Shown piece by piece: positions 32,927 through 41,270 of a stretch of DNA of 43,151 nucleotides. The position numbers and the translations under genes were made by a program. The stretch is from an uncultured Eubacteriales bacterium (lineage in GTDB: Bacteria; Bacillota; Clostridia; Oscillospirales; Oscillospiraceae): positions 1 through 43,151 of the forward strand of contig UQQF01000014.1 in assembly GCA_900543085.1 (NCBI GenBank). Reading direction: 5' to 3'. The notes under the pieces were generated by a model. It saw nothing but the letters and a program-made list of their open reading frames with translations, made no database searches and was not told the origin of the DNA. How positions within the stretch are numbered: the stretch's first letter is position 1; each line of letters begins with the position of its first letter.

Positions 32927-32955
32927 ATTATAAACGACTGAGCCTGAATGGTCAA
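32927..32955 (-). promoter_or_regulatory. Promoter of the GT-CsaB gene
   Basis: TTGACC (32950-32955), a 17-bp spacer and TATAAT (32927-32932). It gives a leader of about 110 nt. The divergent gene starts only 24 bp beyond the -35 box. Confidence 0.85.
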
Positions 32956-32978
32956 CTAAAAGACGGGATGGAGAGAAC

Positions 32979-34121
32979 ATGACGACGATCTACCTCATTC
33001 GCCACGCCGAGGCGGAGGGCAACCTCTTTCGCCGGGCGCAGGGGCACTGGAACGGAAAGATAACCGAGCGCGGAAAAAAGCAGATCGACGCCCTGGCAGG
33101 GCGCTTTAAGGACATACACATCGACGCCGTATACTCCAGCGACCTCGACCGCGCGGTCGAGACCGCCGGGGCGCTGCTGCGCGGCCGGGATCTCGAGCTG
33201 CACACCACGCGGCAGCTGCGCGAGATACACATGGGCGTATGGGAGGGCGACAGCTGGGGCAACCTCTCCTACCGCTGGCCGGAGCAGATGTACAACTTCA
33301 ACAACGACCCCGACCGCTGGGTGGTGCCCGGCGCGGAGAGCTTTGCCCGGTGCCGCGCGCGCATGACTGCGGCCATAGCCGAGATCGCCGCGGCGCACGA
33401 CGGCCAGACCATAGGCATCGTCGCCCACGGCATGTGCATCAAGATCTTCCTGATGGCCGTCATGGGCATCCAGCCCGACTCCCCGGAGGCGATGGCGCAC
33501 GGCGACAACACCTCCGTCTCATTGCTGCACTGCGACGGCGGGAAGTTCGAGGTCGAGTACTACAACGACAACAGCCACCTCGGCGAGCTGTCCACCTTCG
33601 CCAAGCAGCAGTGGTGGCGCGACACGACGAAGGACGACCCGACCAGCCTGCGCTTTGAGCCGCTCAACCCCCGCGACAAGCGCGAGGCGGAGTTCTACAC
33701 CGGCTGCTACCGCGACTCCTGGATCGCCGCGCACGGCTCGGACGCCGGGTTCATGAGCAGCGTCTACCTCTCCAGCGCGCGCAGCCACGCGGCCAAGGAC
33801 TCCGAGAGCCTGCTCAAGGTGCTCTCGGGCGACGAGCCCATCGGCGTGCTGGAGCTGGACCCCAAGCGCGGCAAGGAGGACAACTGCGGCTGGATAAGCC
33901 TGTGCTACCTCAGGCCGGAGTACCGCGGGCACAACCTGGGCGTGCAGCTCATAGGCATGGCCTCGGCCTACTTCTTCCGCAAAAAGCGCAGCGCGATACG
34001 CCTCCACGTCGCCGTCACGAACGAGCACGCCATCGGCTTCTACCACCACTACGGCTTCCGCAACATACGCATAGACCCGGGCGTCGCCAGCGACCAGATC
34101 CTGATGGAGCGTGAGCTGTAA
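32979..34121 (+). CDS. Histidine phosphatase fused to GNAT acetyltransferase
   Basis: 380 residues. Residues 1 to about 205 are a histidine phosphatase (phosphoglycerate mutase superfamily): the phosphorylated histidine His9 in YLIRHAEAEGN, the YSSDLDRAVETA motif and His150 in IGIVAHGM. Residues about 225-380 are a GNAT domain with the acetyl-CoA loop LRPEYRGHNLGVQL and a C-terminal GFYHHYGFRNI. The fusion pairs removal of a phosphate with acetyl transfer, perhaps on one substrate; the substrate is unknown. The ATG follows GGAGAG. It is the first of four overlapping genes. Confidence 0.88.
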   Translation: MTTIYLIRHAEAEGNLFRRAQGHWNGKITERGKKQIDALAGRFKDIHIDAVYSSDLDRAVETAGALLRGRDLELHTTRQLREIHMGVWEGDSWGNLSYRWPEQMYNFNNDPDRWVVPGAESFARCRARMTAAIAEIAAAHDGQTIGIVAHGMCIKIFLMAVMGIQPDSPEAMAHGDNTSVSLLHCDGGKFEVEYYNDNSHLGELSTFAKQQWWRDTTKDDPTSLRFEPLNPRDKREAEFYTGCYRDSWIAAHGSDAGFMSSVYLSSARSHAAKDSESLLKVLSGDEPIGVLELDPKRGKEDNCGWISLCYLRPEYRGHNLGVQLIGMASAYFFRKKRSAIRLHVAVTNEHAIGFYHHYGFRNIRIDPGVASDQILMEREL

Positions 34122-35224
34122 TGCTGATGAAGGCTCGCATCGAGCGCCGGACGCTGCCGGACACGGGGCGGATAATCGCCATCTCCGACGTCCACGGCAA
34201 CCTTGAATACCTGCGCGGACTGCTGAACAAGCTCGACCTCCGCGGCGAGGACACGCTGGTCTTCTGCGGCGACATCATGGAAAAAGGTCCGCAGAGCCTG
34301 GACACGCTGCACTTCCTCATGGATTTGAACGAGCGTCGGCGCTGCTGGTTCGTCCTGGGCAACTGCGACTACTGGTACGACGAGCGCGACCACTCCAAGC
34401 CCTGCCGGGACTGGTACGTCAGGGACTATCTGCTGACCAACGCCAACGGCAACGGCCCGGGGCTTTTGCAGCAGATGTGCGACGCCGCCGGAGTGACGGT
34501 GGACGAGGACTTCGACATCGACGCATATTACAAGGCGCTGGGCGACATGTTCCCGCGCGAGTTTGAGTTCCTGGCCAGTATGCCGCAGGTGATAGAGACG
34601 GAGCACTATACCTTCGTCCACGGCGGCCTGCCCGAGGGCGACCCCGCGGCCTGGGACGGCTGGTACTGCATGAAGAACGACGACTTCATGGAGCAGGGGC
34701 GCAAGTTCGACAAGTGGGTCATCGTCGGGCACTGGCCGGTCATGCTCTACCGCCAGGACATCACCTGCGCCAACCCCATCATAGACCGCGAGAGCCGCAT
34801 CATAAGCATCGACGGCGGCTGCGTACTCAAGGACGACGGCCAGCTCAACGCGCTGATAATCCCGCGCAACGGCAGCGAGGACTTCACCTTCACTGCCTAC
34901 GACCCCTTCCCCGTGCGCCGCGTCAAAAGCGCGCAGGCGGGCAGCGAGCGGAGCATCTACGTCCGCTGGGGCGACAACGAGGTGGAGATACTCTCGCGCG
35001 GGGAGGAGTTTTCCCGCATCCGCCACGTGCGCACGGGCTATGAGCTGGACATACTCACCAAGTACCTCTACGGCGATAGCGGCGTCGTCCGCTGCAACGA
35101 CTGCACGGACTACGTCCTGCCGCTCAAGGCCGGGGACGAGGTAAGCATAGTTGAAACCACAAGCCGGGGCTACCTCTGCAAGCACGACGGGGTGTCCGGC
35201 TGGTATTACGGAGAACTGGAATGA
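34121..35224 (+). CDS. Metallophosphatase with C-terminal SH3-like domain
   Basis: 367 residues. Residues about 15-240 are a calcineurin-like phosphoesterase: ISDVHGNLEYL, FCGDIMEKGPQS, LGNCDYWYDE, FVHGGLP and VGHWPVM supply the two-metal ligands. The GNCD form is also standard in some families, so activity is likely. The C-terminal part (about 275-367) holds two SH3-like segments (YVLPLKAGDEVSIVE, SGWYYGELE). There is no signal peptide, so it acts in the cytosol. Its ATG overlaps the stop of the gene before by one base and its own stop overlaps the YgiQ gene as ATGA. The substrate is unknown. Confidence 0.83.
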   Translation: MLMKARIERRTLPDTGRIIAISDVHGNLEYLRGLLNKLDLRGEDTLVFCGDIMEKGPQSLDTLHFLMDLNERRRCWFVLGNCDYWYDERDHSKPCRDWYVRDYLLTNANGNGPGLLQQMCDAAGVTVDEDFDIDAYYKALGDMFPREFEFLASMPQVIETEHYTFVHGGLPEGDPAAWDGWYCMKNDDFMEQGRKFDKWVIVGHWPVMLYRQDITCANPIIDRESRIISIDGGCVLKDDGQLNALIIPRNGSEDFTFTAYDPFPVRRVKSAQAGSERSIYVRWGDNEVEILSRGEEFSRIRHVRTGYELDILTKYLYGDSGVVRCNDCTDYVLPLKAGDEVSIVETTSRGYLCKHDGVSGWYYGELE

Positions 35225-37149
35225 CTGAATTCGATTTTCTGCCCGTCTCGGCCGAGGACATGCACGCGCGCGGCTGGTGGTGGTACGACTTCCTCGTCGT
35301 CGGCGGGGACGCCTATGTCGACCACCCCAGCTTCGGCACGGCGGTCATAGCCCGCGTGCTGGAGGCCGAGGGCTTCCGCGTGGCCGTGCTCTGCCAGCCC
35401 GACTGGCACAGCGCCGAGGCCTTCGCGGCCATGGGTCGGCCGCGCCTGGGCGTCATGATAGGCGCGGGCAACCTGGACAGCATGGTCGCGCACTACACCG
35501 CCAGCAAGCACCGCCGCCGCGAGGACTTCTACTCCCCGGGCAAAAAGATGGGGCTGCGCCCCGACCGCGCGGTGACCGTCTACGCCAACCGCGCCCGCGA
35601 GGCCTTCCCCGGCCTGCCGGTCATAATAGGCTCGCTGGAGGCGAGCCTCAGGCGCTTTGCCCACTACGACTACTGGCAGGACAAGGTTCGCCGCAGCGTC
35701 ATCTTCGACGCTAAGGCCGACCTGCTGACCTACGGCATGGGCGAGTACGCCACGATCGAGATAGCCCGCCGGCTCAAGCGCGGCGAGGACGTCTCGGCCA
35801 TGCACGACATACGCGGCACGGCCTATATCGGCTCCGAAGCGCCGGAGGGCGCCGTCGTCCTCCCCAGCTACGAGGAGGTCTGCGAGAGCAAGCGCGCCTA
35901 CGCCGACGCCACGCGCGTGGAGTACGCCGAGCACGACCCCGTGCGCGGCCGGACGCTCGCGCAGAAGCACGGCGAGCGCTGGCTGGTGGTCAACCCGCCG
36001 GCCATGCCGCTCTCCACCGCCGAGCTTGACCGCGTGGCGGAGCTGCCCTACACCCGCGAGGTGCACCCGATGTACGACTCGCTCGGCGGCGTCCCGGCGA
36101 TAGAGGAGGTTCGCTTTTCCGTCATACACAACCGCGGCTGCTTCGGCGGCTGCAACTTCTGCGCGCTGGCCTTCCACCAGGGGCGCATGGTGACGAGTCG
36201 CAGCCACGAGAGCGTTATACGCGAGGTCGAGGCCATGACGCACCACCCGCTGTGGAAGGGCTACGTCTCCGACGTCGGCGGGCCGAGCGCCAACTTCCGC
36301 CATCCGAGCTGCCAGAAGCAGCTAAAGGCCGGCATGTGCGCCAACCGCAGCTGCCTCGCCCCCACGCCCTGCCCGAACATCGACGCCGACCACAGCGACT
36401 ACCTCGCGCTGCTGCGCAAGCTGCGGAATATACCCGGCGTCAAGAAGGTGTTCGTCCGCAGCGGCATACGCTACGACTACATGCTCTGCGACAAGAGCGG
36501 CGACTTCTTCGCCGAGCTGGTGCGCTACCACATCTCCGGCCAGCTCAAGGTCGCGCCGGAGCACTGCATAGACTACGTCCTCGACTACATGGGCAAGCCG
36601 CACATCGACGTGTACGAGCGCTTTATGGAGCGGTACAAGAAGCTCAACCAGCGCTACGACAAGGAGCAGTACGTCGTGCCCTACCTCATGAGCAGCCACC
36701 CGGGCAGCACGCTCAAGAGCGCCGTGGCGCTCGCGGAGTTTTTGCACCGCACGGGCAGGCGTCCCGAGCAGGTGCAGGACTTCTACCCCACGCCTGGCAC
36801 CATCTCCACCTGCATGTACTACACCGGCATAGACCCGCGCGACATGAGCGAGGTGTACGTCGCGCGCTCGGCGCACGAGAAGGCCATGCAGCGCGCGCTG
36901 CTCCAGTACACCATCCCCGCCAACCGGCACCTGGTCATAGAGGCGCTCCGCGCCGCCGGGCGCGAGGACCTGATAGGCTACGGCAAGCACTGCCTCGTCC
37001 GCCCCGAGCGGCCGAGCCGCGCCCCGTCCGGGGGCGATTCCGGCGGCGCGAAGGGCGCTTCCAGGGGCGCGAAGCCGGCCAGGCAGGCGAAGAAACCGCC
37101 CCAAAACGCAAAAAAGCCCGCGCCGAAGCGCGGGGGAAAGGGCAGATAA
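35221..37149 (+). CDS. YgiQ-family radical SAM protein
   Basis: 642 residues. A radical SAM enzyme with the cluster motif CFGGCNFC (Cys307, Cys311, Cys314). The N-terminal domain (about 20-300) carries GGDAYVDHPSFGTAVIARVLE, the hallmark of the YgiQ (UPF0313) family, which resembles the cobalamin-binding domain of other radical SAM enzymes. The reaction is not known for the family. The C-terminus (about 600-642) is a disordered Lys/Ala/Pro/Gly-rich tail that may bind nucleic acid. It is translationally coupled to the metallophosphatase. Confidence 0.93.
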   Translation: MTEFDFLPVSAEDMHARGWWWYDFLVVGGDAYVDHPSFGTAVIARVLEAEGFRVAVLCQPDWHSAEAFAAMGRPRLGVMIGAGNLDSMVAHYTASKHRRREDFYSPGKKMGLRPDRAVTVYANRAREAFPGLPVIIGSLEASLRRFAHYDYWQDKVRRSVIFDAKADLLTYGMGEYATIEIARRLKRGEDVSAMHDIRGTAYIGSEAPEGAVVLPSYEEVCESKRAYADATRVEYAEHDPVRGRTLAQKHGERWLVVNPPAMPLSTAELDRVAELPYTREVHPMYDSLGGVPAIEEVRFSVIHNRGCFGGCNFCALAFHQGRMVTSRSHESVIREVEAMTHHPLWKGYVSDVGGPSANFRHPSCQKQLKAGMCANRSCLAPTPCPNIDADHSDYLALLRKLRNIPGVKKVFVRSGIRYDYMLCDKSGDFFAELVRYHISGQLKVAPEHCIDYVLDYMGKPHIDVYERFMERYKKLNQRYDKEQYVVPYLMSSHPGSTLKSAVALAEFLHRTGRRPEQVQDFYPTPGTISTCMYYTGIDPRDMSEVYVARSAHEKAMQRALLQYTIPANRHLVIEALRAAGREDLIGYGKHCLVRPERPSRAPSGGDSGGAKGASRGAKPARQAKKPPQNAKKPAPKRGGKGR

Positions 37150-37150
37150 T

Positions 37151-37441
37151 TTGGAACTGCTCATAACTATAATCGCGATCTACCTCATAGTCATAAACCT
37201 GGACGCCTTTTTGCTCATGCGCTCGGACAAGCGCCGCGCGCAGCAGGGCAGGCGGCGCATACCCGAGGCCACGCTCTTTCTGGTGGCCGTGCTCGGCGGC
37301 TCGCCCGGCGTCATGCTGGCCATGCGCCGCTACAGGCACAAGACGCTGCACTCGAGCTTCACCGTGGGCATGCCGCTCATCTGCTTTTTTGAGTGCGCGC
37401 TGCTCGCCGCCGGGCTCATCATCGCGTACATAGGCGTATAG
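37151..37441 (+). CDS. DUF1294 membrane protein
   Basis: 96 residues from a TTG at 37151. Three hydrophobic segments (about 3-22, 40-58, 72-95) flank a basic loop (MRSDKRRAQQGRRRIPE). LFLVAVLGGSPGVMLAMRRYRHKT is the conserved core of DUF1294. It starts one base after the YgiQ stop and so ends the four-gene unit. The function of the family is unknown. The stop lies two bases from the stop of the convergent XRE gene, with no terminator visible. Confidence 0.85.
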   Translation: MELLITIIAIYLIVINLDAFLLMRSDKRRAQQGRRRIPEATLFLVAVLGGSPGVMLAMRRYRHKTLHSSFTVGMPLICFFECALLAAGLIIAYIGV

Positions 37442-37443
37442 CC

Positions 37444-38050
37444 TCACCGGCCTCCGAGGGTCAGCGAGCCGGTGACGCTCTCGCCTATCGCCAGCGAGCC
37501 TATCGCCACCTTGCCCACGGCCAGGGAGCCTACGGCCACGTATCCCACGGCCACCGCCCCCCGTGGCGGCGCCTCCAAGCGCAGCCGAGCCCGCGGCCAG
37601 CAGCCCCACCGACACTGCGCCCACAGCCAGCACGCCCAGAGAGACAAGTCCGACGGCCACCACGCCGCGCGCGGCCAGACCGATGGCCACTATGCCCGTG
37701 GCGCGGTACATGGCTCCCCTGCCCACGTTGATATGCAAAAGCGGCAGGCCGAACAGCGTGCGTCGGCTCTTGTATTCATAGTGCCAGCGCCAGCCGGCTC
37801 CCGGCGCGCTCTGCTCCGGCCGAGCCTGGGCGGCATCGCCGGGGCGCTCTGTGCGCTCTATCCCCGCCAGCTCGTCCAGGGAGACGCCGAAGATGCGCGA
37901 CAGCTCCACGAGCTTTTCCAGCTCGGGCGTCGAGTCGCCGCGCTCCCACTTGCTGACGGTCTGCCGGGTGACGTCCAGCATGTCGCCCAGCGCCTCCTGG
38001 GACAGTCCCCGGGCACGGCGCAGGCTCATAAGGCGTTCGCCGAATGTCAT
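37444..38050 (-). pseudogene. XRE regulator with 16 Gly-terminated pentapeptide repeats, frameshifted
   Basis: Residues 1 to about 65 are a helix-turn-helix (LMSLRRARGLSQEALGDML, then TRQTVSKWERGDSTPELEKLVELSRIFG). After a linker starts a run of pentapeptides ending in Gly: IVAIG, LAARG, VVAVG, LVSLG, VLAVG and so on. The run shifts frame in a six-C tract on the plus strand (37557-37562, six G in the gene). Removing one G restores AVAVG, YVAVG, SLAVG, KVAIG, SLAIG, ESVTG, SLTLG and a stop at 37444, 16 repeats in perfect register, about 201 residues in all. The uncorrected frame would run on through the opposite-strand genes. Sequencing error, true mutation or phase variation are all possible. 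Confidence 0.75.
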
Positions 38051-38170
38051 TTACATTCCTCCGTTTCGCCGGAATTATAGCACGAGCGCCGTCCCGCGTC
38101 CAGCGAGCGGCGCGAACAAAGTGTCAACGAAAGTTAACATCCGCCATTCAGCGCACAAAAAGGAGACAAA

Positions 38171-38653
38171 ATGCCCGAGATCACATACCGTCCCGCCGGG
38201 CGCGGCGACGTTGAGCTGATAATGCAATTCATCCGCGACCTCGCGGAGTACGAGCGCCTGGCCGACCGCGTGGTGGCCGACGCGGACGTGCTCGCGGACT
38301 GGCTTTTTGAAAAGCGCGTCGCCGAGGTCGTGTTCGCCGTCTGCGACGGGGTCGAGGCCGGCTTCGCGCTCTACTTCCACAACTTCTCCACCTTCCTCGG
38401 CCGGGCGGGCATCTACCTGGAGGATCTCTACGTAAAGCCCGGGTACCGCGGCCGCGGCCTGGGTCTGGGGCTGATGAAGTACCTCGCCGGGCAGTGCGTG
38501 CAGCGCGGCTGCGGCCGGCTGGAGTGGTCGTGCCTGGACTGGAACGAGCCGAGCATCGGCTTCTACCTCTCCCTCGGCGCCGAGCCGCAGAGCGAGTGGA
38601 CGACCTACCGACTCACGGGCGAGGCGCTCAGCGCACTGGGTACGGCGGAATAA
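38171..38653 (+). CDS. GNAT-family N-acetyltransferase
   Basis: 160 residues, a complete GNAT fold. The acetyl-CoA loop is VKPGYRGRGLGLGLMKYL (about residues 86-104), followed by WSCLDWNEPSIGFYLSLGAEP. The start ITYRPAGRGDVELIMQFIRDLAEYE and the DWNEPSIGFY segment recall the diamine/spermidine acetyltransferase (SSAT) group, but the substrate is not proven. The ATG follows AAAGGAGAC. It stands ahead of the epimerase gene by 86 nt, with a small GGGCGC/GCGCCC hairpin in between. Confidence 0.88.
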   Translation: MPEITYRPAGRGDVELIMQFIRDLAEYERLADRVVADADVLADWLFEKRVAEVVFAVCDGVEAGFALYFHNFSTFLGRAGIYLEDLYVKPGYRGRGLGLGLMKYLAGQCVQRGCGRLEWSCLDWNEPSIGFYLSLGAEPQSEWTTYRLTGEALSALGTAE

Positions 38654-38739
38654 ATTTGCGGCAGGACGTCCGCGCGCAGGCGCGGGCGAGGTTATAAACT
38701 ATGGAGGGCGCTCCGGCGCCCGGCAGAAAAGGAGGTAAC

Positions 38740-40212
38740 ATGAACAAGAAAGTAGTCTTCCTCACCGGAGGAACGGGCGTGATGGGCACCGAGGCCATAA
38801 AGAAGTTCCTCGAGCACACCGACGAGTTCGAGGTGCGCGCCCTCATACGTCCAAGCGAGAAGAACCGCGCGAAGGTAGAGGCCTACGGCGGCGAGCTCAC
38901 CGTCGTCTGGGGCGACCTCACGGACTGGGATCTGCTCGAGCGGAGCATGGAGGGCGTGGACTACGTGCTGCACATCGGCGCGCTGCTGAACCCGCTGTGC
39001 ACGGACTATCCGCCCGAGGTCACGCTCAAGACCAACTACGGCTCCACCCTCGCCATGCTGCGCGGCATAAAGCGCTTCGGCCAGCAGGACACGACGCACT
39101 TCGTCTACGTCGGCACGGTCGAGGAGACCGGGCACCACGCCATGCCCAAGCACTGGGGCCGCGTGGGCGACCCGCTCCAGCCGCCCGTGTACAGCTACTA
39201 TGCGCTGAGCAAATGCGCCAGCGAGCGCGCCGTGGCGGAGAGCGGGCTGAAATACTGGGCGAGCGTCCGTCAGAGCTTCCAGAACCCGAACAACCCCGTC
39301 GCCATGGACTACCCCATCGTCGGCGAGATGCCGTACGACAACTGCTCCGAGCACATAGACTCGGAGAGCTCCGGCAACCTCATGCTGCAAATATGCCTGA
39401 GGGCGCCCGAGGAGTTCTGGCGCCACGGCTACAACATCGGCGGCGGCGAGGGCTTCCGCTTCGTCCAGCACGAGTGGCTGCGCGCCCTGCACGGCGACAT
39501 CCGCGCGGGCTGGGAGCCGAAGTGGCTGGCGCGCAAGAACTACCACGGCCAGTTCTTCTCCGACTCCGACCGCCTGCAGGAGCTGGTGCCCTACCGGCTG
39601 AAGACCGGCGAGCAGCTGCTGCACGACGAGCTGCGCTTCCAGATAGGCGTGCTCAAGAGCCGCCCGCGCATGACTCCCGAGGAGAGCAAGCAGCACAACC
39701 ACGACATCTGCGCCAAGCCCGAGGGCACCGTCTGGGCGGCGGAGCACAGCGAGGAGCACCTGCGCGTCTACTACGGCTCGCGCGAGAAGTACGAGGCCAT
39801 CCCCGACGACTGGGCCAAGATAGAGCTGAAAAGCCCGTCCATGACGCCCACGTACCTCGATCACGGCTTTGACGAGAGCAAGCCGGTGGCTGAGCTGGAC
39901 ATAGAGGACATGCGCAAGGCCGCGCGTTTTCGCGGCGGCGAGTGCCTCTCCGAGAGCATGGTCAAGGGCGACATGTACACGCCGCTGCGCTGGCGCTGCG
40001 CCCACGGCCACGAGTTCGAGGCCACGCCCAACCTGGTGCTGTTCATGGGTCACTGGTGCCCCGAGGAGCTCCGCGGCGAGTGGAACTACTACGAGCAGGC
40101 GCGCGTCAACCCCTTCTTCGCCCAGTGCTGGGACTACGAGCACGAGGGCGAGGAGCCGTTCGTCGTCAAAATGGTCTGCGACGACACCCTCATATCCCCC
40201 GACTTCAAATGA
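38740..40212 (+). CDS. NAD-dependent epimerase/dehydratase-like protein with extra C-terminal domain
   Basis: 490 residues from the ATG at 38740 (AAAAGGAGGTAAC upstream). Residues 1 to about 290 are an extended SDR: the NAD loop is TGGTGVMGTEA and the active site appears as YSYYALSK (Tyr-x3-Lys). The rest, about 200 residues, is longer than in ordinary epimerases. It contains RWRCAHGHEFEATPNLVL followed by GHWCPEEL (about 418-445), which looks like a Cys/His metal-binding knuckle. The substrate is not known. The gene has two terminators behind it and no partner. Confidence 0.8.
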   Translation: MNKKVVFLTGGTGVMGTEAIKKFLEHTDEFEVRALIRPSEKNRAKVEAYGGELTVVWGDLTDWDLLERSMEGVDYVLHIGALLNPLCTDYPPEVTLKTNYGSTLAMLRGIKRFGQQDTTHFVYVGTVEETGHHAMPKHWGRVGDPLQPPVYSYYALSKCASERAVAESGLKYWASVRQSFQNPNNPVAMDYPIVGEMPYDNCSEHIDSESSGNLMLQICLRAPEEFWRHGYNIGGGEGFRFVQHEWLRALHGDIRAGWEPKWLARKNYHGQFFSDSDRLQELVPYRLKTGEQLLHDELRFQIGVLKSRPRMTPEESKQHNHDICAKPEGTVWAAEHSEEHLRVYYGSREKYEAIPDDWAKIELKSPSMTPTYLDHGFDESKPVAELDIEDMRKAARFRGGECLSESMVKGDMYTPLRWRCAHGHEFEATPNLVLFMGHWCPEELRGEWNYYEQARVNPFFAQCWDYEHEGEEPFVVKMVCDDTLISPDFK

Positions 40213-40214
40213 TA

Positions 40215-40289
40215 AAAGAGGCTCCGGATACTCCGGAGCCTCTTTGCGCTTTACGCGGCAAGAGAGGAGAGCCTTTCGGCTCTCCTCTT
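40215..40289 (+). terminator. Tandem terminators after the epimerase-like gene
   Basis: The first stem is 14 bp (AAAGAGGCTCCGGA at 40215-40228, complement at 40232-40245, 3-nt loop). The second pairs AAGAGAGGAGAGCC with GGCTCTCCTCTT (about 40260-40288) and is followed by TGTTTT. They also stand between this gene and the convergent Rnf-type operon. Confidence 0.85.
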
Positions 40290-40293
40290 TGTT

Positions 40294-40737
40294 TTACAGC
40301 AGTATGCTCATGAAGCCCTGGCAGGCCAGGTACATCACAAAGCCCACGCACACGGGGGCGAGGATGCCGGCGCTGCTGGTGACCAGCCGCTCGCGTATGG
40401 CCGTATACAGGTACGCAAGGGCGGTGAACAGCAGTCCGCCTATGACACCCACGCGCACGGCCTCGACCGCGCCGGTGATGCCGGCGGCCCAGGGCAGCAG
40501 CCAGAAGGTCACGACGGCCAGCACGGCGGTCAGCGCCCAGCAGTGCGGCGTCAGCTTCTTGCCGTCGATGTATCCGTCCACCACAAGGGCGATGATCGAG
40601 ATCGCGGCGAGGTTGGGTATGTCCGCCAGCGGGAGCACCAGGTACGGCGCAAAGGTGCGCAGCAGCACGAGGACGAGGCAGGCGAGCCCTACCGCACCGG
40701 CCAGCACAGTGTTGAGCTTGAAGTTCGCAGCTTTCAT
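40294..40737 (-). CDS. Small integral membrane protein of the Rnf-like operon
   Basis: 147 residues with four to five hydrophobic segments (about 10-34, 42-58, 65-90, 93-115, 120-147). I recognise no family. Acidic and basic residues are few, and there are no cysteine clusters or heme motifs. It follows the rnfG-like gene by 15 nt, with GGAGGGTGAG before its ATG, and is the last gene of the operon. In standard Rnf operons rnfE, rnfA and rnfB lie here; this protein is shorter than RnfA or RnfE and lacks their conserved sequence, as far as I can see. It may be a membrane partner of the complex. Confidence 0.7.
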   Translation of the reverse strand: MKAANFKLNTVLAGAVGLACLVLVLLRTFAPYLVLPLADIPNLAAISIIALVVDGYIDGKKLTPHCWALTAVLAVVTFWLLPWAAGITGAVEAVRVGVIGGLLFTALAYLYTAIRERLVTSSAGILAPVCVGFVMYLACQGFMSILL

Positions 40738-40752
40738 GTTCTCACCCTCCCT

Positions 40753-41270
40753 TTACGCGCCGATGGCGGCCTTGACGGCGTTGATTATACCGTTGCTGGT
40801 ATAGGTCGCGCCGGCAACGACATCGACATCAGGCGAATTGGCCGCGACGATGGCCTCGGGGATCTGCTCCAGCGCACCGGCGGCTATCTCCGGGGTCTCG
40901 CTGTTGGACACCACGGTGACGCCGGTTATCGTGTCGCCGTCCATGGTGACCTCGACGGTGATGGGTCCCATGAAGCCGTCGGCCGTACCGGTCAGTCCGC
41001 CGCCGGAGCTGCCCGCGTTCTCGAGGGCGTTCTTCACGGCGTTGATTATGCCGTTGCTGGTGTAGGTCGCGCCGGCGACGATGTCGACGTCGGCGGTGTC
41101 GGCCTCGACGATGGCGGCGGGGATCTGCTCCAGCGCGCCGGAGGCTATCTCGGGCGTCTCGCTGTTGGACACGACGGTGACGGCGGTGATGTCGCTGCCC
41201 TCCATGGTGACCTCAACGGTGATGGGCCCCATGAAGCCGTCGGCCGTACCGGTCAGCGCTCCCCCGCCGG
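40753..41270 (-). repeat. Two tandem 261-bp coding repeats in rnfG
   Basis: The stretch encoding the second FMN domain (about 41010-41270) is repeated almost base for base by the third (about 40753-41009), with a period of 261 bp or 87 codons. Most differences are at third codon positions, so the copy is recent or kept similar by conversion. Confidence 0.85.

Noticed and set aside
34361..34372. GNCD in place of GNH(D/E) in the metallophosphatase, as a possible lost catalytic histidine
   Set aside because: GNCD is the normal form in YfcE-like phosphoesterases, so it is not evidence of inactivation.
36935..37443. The part of the pentapeptide-XRE frame that runs on through the DUF1294 and YgiQ genes
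   Set aside because: The repeat register and the proper stop return when one G is removed, so the run-on is out-of-frame translation opposite real genes.
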